64,000 bases of DNA, from NCBI GenBank assembly GCA_937904325.1, contig CALGTK010000376.1:1-64000 (forward strand), written 5' to 3'. This document shows positions 37,594 through 47,135 of this stretch, one piece after another; within the stretch, counting starts at the first letter, position 1, and every line of letters starts with the position of its first letter. The translations under genes were made by a program, and so were the position numbers. The DNA comes from an uncultured Planctomyces sp. (GTDB lineage: Bacteria; Planctomycetota; Planctomycetia; Planctomycetales; Planctomycetaceae). Below the pieces are notes generated by a model. The model had not been told where the DNA came from. It saw only the letters and a program-made list of their open reading frames with translations, and did not search any database.

Positions 37594-39309
37594 TCAACCG
37601 CGGGGCGACGGAATCGTCAATTTTTCGTACAGCGGCGTGCCGACTCGTTTTCGCCCAACGACGATTCGGTCCGAAAAAACGTGCAGGAGATGGATCGTTC
37701 CGCAATTGTCGCTCAACACGTGAGCAGTCCGCTCGTGCATCCGAAATCCGTTGCGATGCCGATGCCCGAACAGGTAACCAGTCACACAATGCTCGTTCAG
37801 AAGTGACAGAACTTCCGTGCCGCCAAACTGTGGCAGGACGTTATTTCCAAACGCCGACAACGAGGGATAGTGAGCAAGTACGAAAACGTGCTTTTTGTCT
37901 TTGGATAGTTCGAGTTGCTCTTTCAGAAACTCGATCTGTTCCGCGTCGGCACGCATCGTCAGAAACGGAACGGTGATGAATGCACAATCGCCATGTTCGA
38001 TGAGTTGCCGCGGCTTTGCCCCCGTAAACTTCTCGTAAAGCGCCGCCGGCCCGGTAAAACCTTCCTTCGCGGCTTCGGCCAAGGCCTGCTTGACGATCTT
38101 CGCATACTCCGGCTTCTTTTTCGAAGCAGTCGAATAGGAAGCTTCCATGAAGTCATAGTTAAAAAGCACATCATGATTGCCAGGCACGACGTGCTTCGGC
38201 AGCTTTAACTCCGCAAAAGTTTTATTGAACAGCTCCCATTCTTCCGGAAGGTTGTTGTTCACAAGGTCGCCGGCCACGAGAACGAACACCGGATTTAAAC
38301 GATTTAGTTCGCGAATGGTGGCTACGGCCTTTTTGATCAATGTTGCACGATTGGTCGCGCGATCGAACTGCGGATCCGAAATCAACGCGAATGTAAAGTC
38401 GGGATTATCCGCCAGATCTTCACTCAACGAAGGGCAATTAAACGGGTCATCAGCCACCGGCAGCATGCGAGGCGACGTCACAGGATTCGGTACTGACAGC
38501 GAAAATCCCATGCTGGACGGATCGCTGACCTGAGCTATTTCGACTCGATCTGCCCAGACGTTGAGTAGCGTGACCGCTCCGCGAGTCGACCATCCTGTCG
38601 ATCCAACAGTCCAGGTCGGCAGCGTGTTCACATAGCCGAGGGCATGCTCATATCGAGTCGGGCTCAGCTTTGCTGCAACATGATGTCGCTCGATCAGTTC
38701 CCAGAACTTCTCGTGAGTGGGCGTCAGCTTTGATCGGCCCATCGTTCGATTCACGTCATCGAACAGCAACACTGCTTTGGCCTCACCGGCTGCGATCAAC
38801 TGTTTGTCGAGTCGGTTCGTCGACGTATCCGGATCAGCATGCAGATCGCTCGTAAAACTCAGATGCACGCCGTTAACTGTTCGTAAACTGTCTCGCACAT
38901 CGTATTTCCCGAACGCTTGTTCATAGCCAGCAAGAGATCCAGAAAGACGATCCCGATGTCCCGGCACGGTGTACTTCGGCACTTTGATCTGATCGAGATA
39001 TTCGGCGAACGCCGCAAAATCCTCACTTGAACCCGACCACGTCAGCGAACCCAGCACGACGAACGCGTCAGGCTTAAGCTCATTCACCAGCGAGACCGTC
39101 TTCTTCATGCTGTCCGGGCCGGCCTTCGCGAGAAAGTCTCGCAGCCCTCCGAACTCGTCTTTGATCTCCGCCGCGGCCAGTGTCGTGATGTACGGATTCG
39201 AAACGACGGCGATTCTGGCAAGCGGCTTTTCAGCAGCTCTCGTCCCATTCGGCACGAGCAGGAAAAGGCACATAACGACCGCGGTGACGAAGGTGAATAC
39301 TCGCGACAT
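37594..39309 (-). CDS. Exported metallophosphoesterase with a degenerate second copy at the N-terminus
   Basis: A 571-residue protein. ATG 39309 is chosen because AGGA lies about 9 bases upstream and a signal peptide follows (FVTAVVMCLFLLVPNGTRAA); the frame extends further without domain character. The C-terminal half is a complete calcineurin-like phosphoesterase: ALISDPQFD, LVAGDLVNNN, VPGNHDVLF, FVLAHYPSL and YLFGHRHRNG. The N-terminal half shows the same layout without ligands: AVVSNPYITT in place of SDxH, VVLGSLTWSG in place of GDxxD, and VPGHRDRLSG in place of GNHD. A tandem duplication with loss of one active site is inferred. The substrate is unknown. It is divergent from the DUF1549 operon. 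Confidence 0.85.
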   Translation of the reverse strand: MSRVFTFVTAVVMCLFLLVPNGTRAAEKPLARIAVVSNPYITTLAAAEIKDEFGGLRDFLAKAGPDSMKKTVSLVNELKPDAFVVLGSLTWSGSSEDFAAFAEYLDQIKVPKYTVPGHRDRLSGSLAGYEQAFGKYDVRDSLRTVNGVHLSFTSDLHADPDTSTNRLDKQLIAAGEAKAVLLFDDVNRTMGRSKLTPTHEKFWELIERHHVAAKLSPTRYEHALGYVNTLPTWTVGSTGWSTRGAVTLLNVWADRVEIAQVSDPSSMGFSLSVPNPVTSPRMLPVADDPFNCPSLSEDLADNPDFTFALISDPQFDRATNRATLIKKAVATIRELNRLNPVFVLVAGDLVNNNLPEEWELFNKTFAELKLPKHVVPGNHDVLFNYDFMEASYSTASKKKPEYAKIVKQALAEAAKEGFTGPAALYEKFTGAKPRQLIEHGDCAFITVPFLTMRADAEQIEFLKEQLELSKDKKHVFVLAHYPSLSAFGNNVLPQFGGTEVLSLLNEHCVTGYLFGHRHRNGFRMHERTAHVLSDNCGTIHLLHVFSDRIVVGRKRVGTPLYEKLTIPSPRG

Positions 39310-39454
39310 TGTCAGAAGTCCTGTTTGCGATTGGAAATTTCCAGTAAAGTGGATCTCTTGCGGACGAAGATGACAAACAGCCCACCCGATCTTCCTTGAT
39401 CGCCCTTCTCCACGAGCTTCCCACCTGTCGACTCTCCTGATAGTTTTCGCATTG

Positions 39455-41176
39455 ATGACCAGAAGTCGAGCTTTTCTTATCGTCGCGATCGTTGTCGCGT
39501 CAACGCAGTCGGTTTCCGTCCGCGCTGACGACGTTCCGCTCAACCAATTGATCGATCGACACATCAACGCGACGCTCGCTGAACAGAAACTGTCCGCAGC
39601 CGAGCCCGCAGCCGACGCAGAATTCATGCGTCGAGTTTATCTCGATCTGACGGGCACGATTCCGGGTGCCAAAACAGCCCGCGCGTTTCTTAAAGACTCT
39701 GATACAAAGAAACGCACGAAGTTGATTGTCCGACTGCTTGCCAGCAAGGATTACGCGACTCACATGGCGACAGAATTCGACGTCCTGCTGATGGAACGCC
39801 GCCCCGACAAGTACGTCACAACGCCGGAGTGGCGAACGTTTCTCGCGGAGTCCTTTGGAGCGAACAAACCGCTCAACGTGCTGGTGGCCGAGATTCTGGG
39901 TGCAGACGGAGTTGATGAGAAACTCCGCCCCGCCGCCAAGTTCTATCTTGACCGCGCCGTCGCAAAGGACCTTCTCGTTCGAGACATTGGCCGTCTGTTC
40001 CTGGGCGTCGACCTACAATGCGCGCAGTGTCACGATCACCCGGAAATCGACGACTACCTCCATCAGTATTACCACGGCCTGTCGGTCTTCGTGGCCGGCA
40101 GCAAGACGTTCAAACAACCTGACGGCAAATTCGTGCTGCAGGAAGTCGTGATGCGGGAAGTTGAATTTGCATCGGTCTTTGAACCGGACAAAACAAACAA
40201 AACAGGACCGCGATTACTGAATGTGTTAATGGAAGTTCCCGAGGTCAAAGAAGGTGAGGAGTACGTCGAAAAACCTTCGCGGACGGTCAGGTCGGTTCCG
40301 AAGTTCAGCCTGCGGAAACTGCTTTCAGAAAGGCTTCCCAGCAAAGAAACGCCGGAATTTGCACGAGCAATGGCAAATCGACTCTGGGCCATGCTGATGG
40401 GACGCGGCATCGTTCACCCGCTCGATATGCACCATTCGGACAATCCGCCCTCGCATCCGGAACTTCTGAACGACCTGGCCACGCGACTGTCCTCGTCGAA
40501 ATACGATGTCAAAGCATTCCTGCGGGAGCTGACACTCAGCGCATCCTATCAGCGGTCGAGTTTCATCCCCGACGGAATCGATCCGGAAACGCTGCCCGCC
40601 AGCTCTTTCGCTGTTGCGAATATGAAGGGTCTGTCTCCGGAGCAGCTTTTCGAAAGTCTGCTGGTCGCCACTCAGGCTTCCGCCGTGCTTGAACATCAGA
40701 TCGATGAAGCACTCAGCGAGGAAGCCACTGAAGGAGCGGCAAAGGCAGCAGAGAAACCTGACTCCAAAAAGCCAGCAGCTGAGGAGCCGGATGCGGAGAA
40801 GATCGTGGAGGCTCGACGTGCAAAACGAGCTGCTCGTGTGGCTGAGTTTGTAACAATGTTCGGCAGCGTTCCTGGTCAGCCGGAGGGCAACTTCGCAGCA
40901 TCGTTGCCACAGGCGTTGTTTCTGGCAAACAGCGAAACCGTGTCGGGCTGGGTGCCGGCGAAACTGTCCAACCTCACGGAACAACTCACCGGGCTGGACG
41001 ACTCGACGAAGATAGCCGATGAGTTATATCTCAGCGTGCTGTCGCGGATGCCTGACGAAGCCGAACGCACCCTTGTCAAAGAACATCTCGAAGCCGGCAA
41101 AGCAGATCGACCAAAGGCTGTAGCGGCCGTCGTCTGGTCACTGTTGGCTTCAGCAGAATTTCGCCTGAATCATTGA
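39455..41176 (+). CDS. DUF1549/DUF1553 exported protein
   Basis: A 573-residue exported protein, first gene of a three-gene operon. ATG 39455 is taken as start; TTG 39452 is an in-frame alternative. A signal peptide covers about 1-25. The DUF1549 domain follows with FMRRVYLDLTGTIP and the conserved CAQCHDHPEIDDYLHQYY. The DUF1553 domain comes after, with FARAMANRLWAMLMGRGIVHP, NPPSHPELLNDL and LSASYQRSS. An Ala/Lys/Glu-rich low-complexity insert lies near residues 425-450. The PSCyt1 haem domain often placed in front is absent. The family is found mostly in planctomycetes and relatives; its reaction is unknown, and co-occurrence with DUF1501 suggests a paired exported system. Confidence 0.9.
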   Translation: MTRSRAFLIVAIVVASTQSVSVRADDVPLNQLIDRHINATLAEQKLSAAEPAADAEFMRRVYLDLTGTIPGAKTARAFLKDSDTKKRTKLIVRLLASKDYATHMATEFDVLLMERRPDKYVTTPEWRTFLAESFGANKPLNVLVAEILGADGVDEKLRPAAKFYLDRAVAKDLLVRDIGRLFLGVDLQCAQCHDHPEIDDYLHQYYHGLSVFVAGSKTFKQPDGKFVLQEVVMREVEFASVFEPDKTNKTGPRLLNVLMEVPEVKEGEEYVEKPSRTVRSVPKFSLRKLLSERLPSKETPEFARAMANRLWAMLMGRGIVHPLDMHHSDNPPSHPELLNDLATRLSSSKYDVKAFLRELTLSASYQRSSFIPDGIDPETLPASSFAVANMKGLSPEQLFESLLVATQASAVLEHQIDEALSEEATEGAAKAAEKPDSKKPAAEEPDAEKIVEARRAKRAARVAEFVTMFGSVPGQPEGNFAASLPQALFLANSETVSGWVPAKLSNLTEQLTGLDDSTKIADELYLSVLSRMPDEAERTLVKEHLEAGKADRPKAVAAVVWSLLASAEFRLNH

Positions 41177-41196
41177 CGAATTGAGAAAGCGAAAAC

Positions 41197-42480
41197 ATGA
41201 AATACGATCCCGCGTGCAATTCCAACGCTCACCTGGTGTCGCGTCGTTCAATGCTCGGCAACATGGTTGCAGGGGCCGCTGGTGTCGGAGCCCTGGGACA
41301 GTTGATCCATCCACTCGTCGCCAGAGAAATCGAAGCGAAAAACAAACAGGTTCTCATCTTCCTGCTGAACGGCGGGCTGAGCCAGTTTGAATCGTTCGAT
41401 CCAAAACCGAATACAGATACCGGGGGGCCGTTTCGATCCATCCCAACGGCGGTACCGGGAACGCACTTTTGCGAACTGATGCCGTACACCGCGCAGATCG
41501 CCGACAAGCTGGCCGTCGTCCGCAGCGTCTATGCGGAACGAGTTCCAGGCAGTCACGGCGGCGCTCGCGAGTACGTCGTTACCGGCCGGCCGCCCCAACA
41601 GGGCCCCTACCCGTGGATCGGCCCCGTTTATTCCAGGCTGCTGGCCGCTAACGAAGACCTGCCTGGCAACATTCACATCACCCCCAGTCGGTGGGGCCCG
41701 CGGCAGGACGCGGCGTTTCTTGGCCCGCGACACGCATCGCTGGTGCTTAGTGGTGGCAAGCCACCGTTGAATGTGGATCGACCGGACCTGTTCAACGAAG
41801 AACTCGACGACACTCGATACAGGTTGAGACAACTTGCCGACCAGCGATTCTCGCAGCGCCGCCGCACGGCTTACACCGAGGCCTATCAGTCTTCCTACGA
41901 CCAGGCTGCGCAGCTGATTCGCCAGAAGGAATTGTTCGACGTTACTAAGGAATCGGAGAAAGACCAGTTGCGATACGGCTCACACGACATGGGCCGACAC
42001 TGCCTGCTCGCTCGGCGACTGCTGCAAAAGGGAGTCACCTGCGTCAAAGTCACGCACAACAACTACGACTCGCACATGGAGAATTTCAACTTCCATCTTG
42101 AACAGCTCGGGGAATTTGATCAGCCCTTCGCGACACTAATGCAGGACCTGAAAGAAAGCGGGCAGCTGGATCACACGCTGGTGATGCTGGTCACTGAGTT
42201 CGGTCGCACGCCGGTCATTCAACCCGACAACGGTCGAGACCACTACCAGGACAGCTGGTCGGTCGTACTGGGCGGCTGTGGAATCCAGACTGGGGGAGTC
42301 CTCGGCGCAACGAATGACAACGGAACAGAAATTGCCAATCGTCCCGTGCACGTCGGCGAAATGTTTCACACCTACATGCAAGCCGTCGGTCTGGACCCCA
42401 CAGCGACTCACCTGGTCGGCGGGAACAATGTGCCGATCGGTGCGCCGGAACGTTCGGCTGTCAAAGAACTGCTGATTTAA
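41197..42480 (+). CDS. DUF1501 protein (Tat-exported, sulfatase-superfamily-like)
   Basis: A 427-residue protein that starts 20 bases after the DUF1549 stop. A twin-arginine-type motif SRRSMLGNMV leads into a hydrophobic stretch. The mature part carries the DUF1501 landmarks: VLIFLLNGGLSQFESFDPKP, FCELMPYTAQIADKLAVVRS, HNNYDSHMENF and VMLVTEFGRTPVIQ, followed by GRDHYQDSWSVVLGG. The fold is related to alkaline phosphatase/sulfatase, with metal-ligand-like Asp and His residues (FGRTP...GRDH), but no activity is established. The partner DUF1549/DUF1553 gene precedes it and the WD40 gene follows in 35 bases. Confidence 0.9.
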   Translation: MKYDPACNSNAHLVSRRSMLGNMVAGAAGVGALGQLIHPLVAREIEAKNKQVLIFLLNGGLSQFESFDPKPNTDTGGPFRSIPTAVPGTHFCELMPYTAQIADKLAVVRSVYAERVPGSHGGAREYVVTGRPPQQGPYPWIGPVYSRLLAANEDLPGNIHITPSRWGPRQDAAFLGPRHASLVLSGGKPPLNVDRPDLFNEELDDTRYRLRQLADQRFSQRRRTAYTEAYQSSYDQAAQLIRQKELFDVTKESEKDQLRYGSHDMGRHCLLARRLLQKGVTCVKVTHNNYDSHMENFNFHLEQLGEFDQPFATLMQDLKESGQLDHTLVMLVTEFGRTPVIQPDNGRDHYQDSWSVVLGGCGIQTGGVLGATNDNGTEIANRPVHVGEMFHTYMQAVGLDPTATHLVGGNNVPIGAPERSAVKELLI

Positions 42481-42515
42481 GAAACGAATTTGACGGGAAG
42501 AAAACAGGTTGGACC

Positions 42516-43676
42516 ATGGAGACGGACATGGCGGCGGAAGAAATCGAACCCAAATACGTCCCTAAACCAGACGGCGCCGACCCGGTTGCGACACGTCTCG
42601 TGGCTGAGCTGAAGCATGATCGCGGCATTCTCGCGTGCAAGTATGACCCGGCTAATCAATTTCTGTTTGCCGGCGCGAGGGACTACTTCGTTCATCGCTG
42701 GGACCTTGGCAAAGAGCCGGTTCTCGAACCACCGGCCGATCCGAAAAAGAAGCCACGTTACCCGCCAGTTCCCACCGCACCTGCGGACTCCCGTTTGGAG
42801 ATGGCGGAACATCAGAGCTGGGTCGGCGGCGTGTCGCTGTTCAGCGACGGTGATCGCATGGCGACCGGAGATTTTGTCGGACAGCTCATCGTCTGGATCG
42901 ATCGAGCCGGCACTCCAAAGCCTCTGTTCTCGTTCGAAGCTCATAAAGGATCAATCCGCAAAGTTGCGGTCAGTCCCGACGGGAAGCTCGTCGCCAGTGT
43001 CGGAAACGACGGCGCCGTCCGGGTCTGGCAGACGGATGCAGCTGGGAAGCTTCACCAGGAAATGCTCGGTCACGACTGTCACGTCTATCACGTTGCGTTC
43101 CACCCGGACGGTAAGAGTCTGGTTTCCGCTGATCTGAAGGGTGTGGTCAAGCACTGGGACGTTGAGTCCGGCAAACTGGTCCGCGAGATCGACGCCAGCC
43201 TCCTCCACACTTACAGCGTGAAGTACGAAGTCGACGTCGGCGGAATTCGAGGCATGACATTCAACGCGGACGGCTCGCTGCTGGCTTGCGCCGGAGCGAC
43301 GGGCGAAGACAAAGGAATCGCTCACAGCGGCGACGCTCGAGTCCTGTTGTTCGACTGGGAGTCCGGCGGACTTCTGAAAGCGCTGCGTCACGAGAAAAAA
43401 GAAGTCTGCACCGCATGGGGGGTCCAGTTTCACCCGGACGGATTCATCATCGCGTCAGGTGGCAGCCGCACTGGAGGGTTCCTATGGTTCTGGAAGCCCG
43501 AAGAAGAAGTGGCGTTTCATCGACTGAAGTTTCGGCAGCGTGCACCCGGCTTCGACGTCGACCTTGCTCCTGATCGGAAAACTCTGGCAGTCGCCGACCA
43601 TGATGGCACAGTTCGGCTTTACGAAATGGCTGCCGAGGAGAACGTCGAAACGCCAGAAGAGTCCGTAAAGACGTAG
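42516..43676 (+). CDS. WD40-repeat protein in the DUF1549-DUF1501 operon
   Basis: A 386-residue beta-propeller with WD40-type repeats, for example FEAHKGSIRKVAVSPDGKL plus ASVGNDGAVRVWQ, LGHDCHVYHVAFHPDGKS plus SADLKGVVKHWD, and a last FDVDLAPDRKTLAVADHDGT. No signal peptide is visible, so it should be cytoplasmic unless exported with a partner. ATG 42516 or ATG 42528 could be the start. It lies 35 bases after the DUF1501 gene and is co-oriented. It probably provides a protein-interaction platform for this module, but that is inferred from operon context alone. Confidence 0.86.
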   Translation: METDMAAEEIEPKYVPKPDGADPVATRLVAELKHDRGILACKYDPANQFLFAGARDYFVHRWDLGKEPVLEPPADPKKKPRYPPVPTAPADSRLEMAEHQSWVGGVSLFSDGDRMATGDFVGQLIVWIDRAGTPKPLFSFEAHKGSIRKVAVSPDGKLVASVGNDGAVRVWQTDAAGKLHQEMLGHDCHVYHVAFHPDGKSLVSADLKGVVKHWDVESGKLVREIDASLLHTYSVKYEVDVGGIRGMTFNADGSLLACAGATGEDKGIAHSGDARVLLFDWESGGLLKALRHEKKEVCTAWGVQFHPDGFIIASGGSRTGGFLWFWKPEEEVAFHRLKFRQRAPGFDVDLAPDRKTLAVADHDGTVRLYEMAAEENVETPEESVKT

Positions 43677-43726
43677 CGGACAGGTCACCATAGTTTTCGA
43701 GCGACCTGGGCCTGACCAAATTAACT

Positions 43727-44131
43727 TTACCGATCCGTGTACGTCGCGAAAGACTTGGGTGTTTCCCACAGACCGACTTCTCGGACGGGGAAGCCCTGCG
43801 ACTTTGTGTAGTCGTAGATCAGCTTCGCGATTGTTTCGGCAGTTGGATTGTGCGGAAGCAGGAACAATGGCTCTCCCTGTTCCTGAAAGAACGGAACGGC
43901 GGGATCGTTCTCGTTGAGGATCATGCGGTGATCGAGTTCGTCGTCGATCCACGTTCGTACCGACTTTTTGATATCTGAAAAATCGACAAGCATGCCTCGG
44001 TCGTCCAGCTCTTCGCCTTCCAGTTCGATGACCGCCAGCCCGTTGTGACCGTGCAGGTGCCGGCACTTTCCGCTGTAGTTCAACAGGCGATGGCCGTAGC
44101 AGAATTCTATATTCTGAGTGACTCGGAACAT
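43727..44131 (-). CDS. queD: 6-pyruvoyl-tetrahydropterin synthase / QueD family
   Basis: A 134-residue enzyme of the QueD/PTPS family. The ATG at 44131 (MFRVTQNIEFCYGHRL) is preferred over 44173, since the family starts just here and AGGA lies about 12 bases upstream. Zinc-binding histidines are in FCYGHRL and RHLHGHNG, with Cys just before the latter. The catalytic residues in DHRMIL and PTAETIAKLIY are present. QueD makes 6-carboxy-tetrahydropterin for queuosine; other queuosine genes are not visible here. It lies 88 bases downstream of yidC and may be its operon partner. Confidence 0.9.
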   Translation of the reverse strand: MFRVTQNIEFCYGHRLLNYSGKCRHLHGHNGLAVIELEGEELDDRGMLVDFSDIKKSVRTWIDDELDHRMILNENDPAVPFFQEQGEPLFLLPHNPTAETIAKLIYDYTKSQGFPVREVGLWETPKSFATYTDR

Positions 44132-44218
44132 GGCTGGAATCTTCCTGACTATCTCCGAAGCGACGGTCAACAAAAACGCGATATCTGAAAACTAGTTAAG
44201 GCTGAGCTGCGGCGGCTA

Positions 44219-46396
44219 CTACTTCTTGCGGCGTTTGGAGCTTCCTGCACTCCCCTTATTTTTTCCGCTACTATTGTTGCCCCCGTTTGCTTCATTCTGC
44301 CGCTTGATCTGCTCCTGCATGTCGGCTGCTTCCTGCATCTGCTTCATGAGCTTGCCTAAGAATCCGCCTTCTTTCTTCTTCTTCTTCTTCTCAATTTTTT
44401 CAGGATCAACTGGCTTTTCAGGAAGGAATTCCAGCAATTTTCGCTCTGACATTCCCCACGCACTGGATGCGATGAAGTAGACGCACAAGCCAGCGGGGAC
44501 TCGGTAGAAGAGGAAGCCCATGAAGATCATCATGAAGTTCATCATCTTCTGCTGCATCGCCATTTCGTCGGTCGTTGGCGGCGGCATGAACATCTTCTGC
44601 TGAGCGTAGAACAGAACGACTGTAATCAACGGAAGCAGGTTGAAATCTGAGCCGAGGAACGGCAAATCGATTCCAAATTGGCCCATATCGAACAGAGCAT
44701 CCGGCGCGGCGAGATTGTCGATCCACAGGAATGACGCCATCCGAAGATCAACCCAATTATTTAACGCCTGGTACAGCGAGATAAAGATCGGTAACTGCAG
44801 GAACACTGGCAGGCAACCGGCAAACGGGTTGAAGTCGGCTTCACGATACAGGTCCATCTGGGCCTTAGCGAGTTTTTGTTTGTCGTCTTTGTGCTTCTCG
44901 CGAATCGCTGTCAGCTGCGGCTGCAGGTCCTTCATCTTCTTCGAACTGGCTGCCTGCTTGCGCGAGATCGGGAACATCATCCCTCGGACAAGGATCGTCA
45001 GCATGATGATCGCTATGCCGTAATGAATCCCCCAGCCGTGGAAAGTCCTCAGCAGGCTAACCATCAATTTGCTGATCGAACCGAACCAGCCGTAGTCAAT
45101 GATCGAGTCAGCTTTGAACGGTGCGAGTAATTCCAGACTCTTTGGTCCCAGGTACATCTCAAAGTCGTGCTGGACCAGTCCGTCTGCAGGGATGTCGAAT
45201 CCAGGCGACTTCAACTCAAGGCTGATGTCGCTGCGTTCGGATTCTTGATCCAGAGTGACAACAGTCGGCGTGATCGTCGCAAAGGATTGCCGCGCCACCT
45301 GGTCGCCGGTCGGCACAATCAAGGCCGCAAAAAACTGAACATCAACACCTGCGTACTGAATCGGTTTTGACCATTCCTCAACACGTTCCTTGTTGACATC
45401 GGTAACCAGCGCCGAAGCCGTCAGTAACTCGGCCGAAACTTCTCCTTCGTCCAGAAATCCGACCTTGATGTCACGATACTTGCGAGCATTTTCCACGTCT
45501 TCCAGTGGAAGGCCAACCGGCCCCTGCAAGGTGTACTGGGTCGCGATTGTCTTCGTACTTTTATTCCTCAGTTGAATTCTTACATTCAACTGGTAGGCCC
45601 GTCCAAAAATCTGGTGGATGTCGGGTTCGTTGAGTCTGGCAGCCGGCACTCGTTCAAGCTGAAATGTTTTTTGAATTTCCAAAGAGCCATCCGGCGAGAC
45701 AATCTGAAAAGTCACACCAGAATTGACATTGGAATTGTCTACATCTTTCTCAGTTTCCAGGAGTTTCCAGTTGAGTGTTCGCAGCGACGCTCGAAGGTCC
45801 TGATTTTTGAAAGCCTCGTCGACGGATTCGATGTCCAGGTCAACGGTTAACGCTGCTCGGTCTTTTGTGAGTGGTTTGACCGACTCGTCACGACTGAGGT
45901 TGTTACCAACCACTCTAAGTTGTGGCCGTGGGTCGAGTTTCTCAGGGTTTTCAGCGACCGGGTATCGAGGATCCGTTAGCGTCGCGGACTGAACTGCCGC
46001 GCCAACGCTCGTTAGTTCAACCTGTAAGACATAGCCCGAAGCCAGGTCCGAAGAACCAAGGACTACGGTCTGAGTGGGATGGTCCGGCAGCTTTGGAGCA
46101 TCAGGTTCTGCTGGCTCGTCAGTTGGTTCACCGTTTTCTGGCTTTGAACCTTCGACGGCTGCGACAGTTGGCGTCCCATCTTGATCAGGCTCACTATCAT
46201 CGTTTGATGACTCCTCACCGCCGTCTCCCGGTGCAGTTCCGTCAGCAGGTGCCGGATCGACACCGTCAACTTGAGCCACTTCTACAGGTGGCTTCGGAAA
46301 CATATCCGGAAAAAACTCAGGCCCAAGGTACAACCAACCGTAGAAGGTCAGGAACGATACAAGCCCGAATACAAGAAGCCGTCGCTGTTGATCCAT
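44219..46396 (-). CDS. yidC: Membrane protein insertase YidC
   Basis: A 725-residue inner-membrane insertase for folding and insertion of membrane proteins, with or without SecYEG. The N-terminal transmembrane segment reads RLLVFGLVSFLTFYGWLYLG, followed by an acidic Pro-rich linker (about 45-105) and the large periplasmic domain typical of Gram-negative YidC. The conserved core begins near HGWGIHYGIAIIMLTILVRG. It has PISRKQAASSKKMKDLQPQL, FNPFAGCLPVFLQLPIFISL with the pore arginine just earlier, and QKMMNFMMIFMGFLFYRVPA. The C-terminus is a Lys-rich tail. It starts one base after the phosphoesterase stop, so the two genes are tightly coupled. Confidence 0.96.
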   Translation of the reverse strand: MDQQRRLLVFGLVSFLTFYGWLYLGPEFFPDMFPKPPVEVAQVDGVDPAPADGTAPGDGGEESSNDDSEPDQDGTPTVAAVEGSKPENGEPTDEPAEPDAPKLPDHPTQTVVLGSSDLASGYVLQVELTSVGAAVQSATLTDPRYPVAENPEKLDPRPQLRVVGNNLSRDESVKPLTKDRAALTVDLDIESVDEAFKNQDLRASLRTLNWKLLETEKDVDNSNVNSGVTFQIVSPDGSLEIQKTFQLERVPAARLNEPDIHQIFGRAYQLNVRIQLRNKSTKTIATQYTLQGPVGLPLEDVENARKYRDIKVGFLDEGEVSAELLTASALVTDVNKERVEEWSKPIQYAGVDVQFFAALIVPTGDQVARQSFATITPTVVTLDQESERSDISLELKSPGFDIPADGLVQHDFEMYLGPKSLELLAPFKADSIIDYGWFGSISKLMVSLLRTFHGWGIHYGIAIIMLTILVRGMMFPISRKQAASSKKMKDLQPQLTAIREKHKDDKQKLAKAQMDLYREADFNPFAGCLPVFLQLPIFISLYQALNNWVDLRMASFLWIDNLAAPDALFDMGQFGIDLPFLGSDFNLLPLITVVLFYAQQKMFMPPPTTDEMAMQQKMMNFMMIFMGFLFYRVPAGLCVYFIASSAWGMSERKLLEFLPEKPVDPEKIEKKKKKKEGGFLGKLMKQMQEAADMQEQIKRQNEANGGNNSSGKNKGSAGSSKRRKK

Positions 46397-46397
46397 T

Positions 46398-47135
46398 TCA
46401 TCGACCGTCGCGGAGACGGTCCCCCAGGAAGTTATCGAGGTCTGGAATCGCGTAGATCTTGTTTGCCGTCGCGTCTACGTCATAGTCAACACGACGGAAC
46501 CTTACCGTGTCTCCGTCAAGAATGACGTAGGACGATTGGGGAACTCCGTTGCGAGGCTGCCCGACCGAACCGACGTTCACCAGATGCTTCTGATTCACAA
46601 GCTGATACTCGAAATCAACTTCTTCCGGGGTCAGAAAGTTCATGTCCTCGGTAAAAATGCCAGGGATGTGCGTGTGTCCCTGAAAGCAGTTCTTCTCAAC
46701 GAGCGAAAAGATCCGTTCCATCTTCCGCTGATTGTAAATATCCTCAGGAAAGACGTACTCATTGAGCGGATTTCTCGCCGAACCATGCACAAAAAGAAGA
46801 TCGGGCTCTTTAATAACGCGCGGCAGATCGCCAAGAAATTCCCAACGATCTTCGCTGCCTGGACCAGTCTCAAGCACGGACCGTGTCCAGAAAATGGCGC
46901 GCTCAGCTCCGGCATTGAAACCTTCGGGGTCGAATAACGCTCCCTGGTCGTGATTGCCAAGCAACGAAGTCGTGCAGTGCTCGCGAACCCGGTCGATACA
47001 TTCACGTGGGTTAGGGCCGTATCCGACGATATCGCCGAGACAGTAGATCTCGTCAATCTTCTGCCCTTTGATGTCGGCAAGCACCGCTTCAAGGGCGTCG
47101 AGATTTCCATGAATGTCGCTAAAGATCGCTCTCAA
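46398..47135 (-). CDS. Cytoplasmic metallophosphoesterase
   Basis: A 245-residue calcineurin-like phosphoesterase with all metal motifs: FSDIHGN (Asp7, His9), [23 protein letters not shown] and QGHTH. No signal peptide is present. The size and motif layout resemble YfcE/MJ0936-type phosphodiesterases, which act on nucleotides or phosphodiesters; the natural substrate is not evident. It is the first gene of a tight operon with yidC (one base apart) and probably queD. That arrangement is noted as context, not as proof of a shared function. Confidence 0.9.
   Translation of the reverse strand: MRAIFSDIHGNLDALEAVLADIKGQKIDEIYCLGDIVGYGPNPRECIDRVREHCTTSLLGNHDQGALFDPEGFNAGAERAIFWTRSVLETGPGSEDRWEFLGDLPRVIKEPDLLFVHGSARNPLNEYVFPEDIYNQRKMERIFSLVEKNCFQGHTHIPGIFTEDMNFLTPEEVDFEYQLVNQKHLVNVGSVGQPRNGVPQSSYVILDGDTVRFRRVDYDVDATANKIYAIPDLDNFLGDRLRDGR

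Noticed and set aside
43680..43725. Possible terminator between the WD40 and queD genes
   Set aside because: Only a 6-base stem (CAGGTC/GACCTG) with a long loop and no T-run on either strand.
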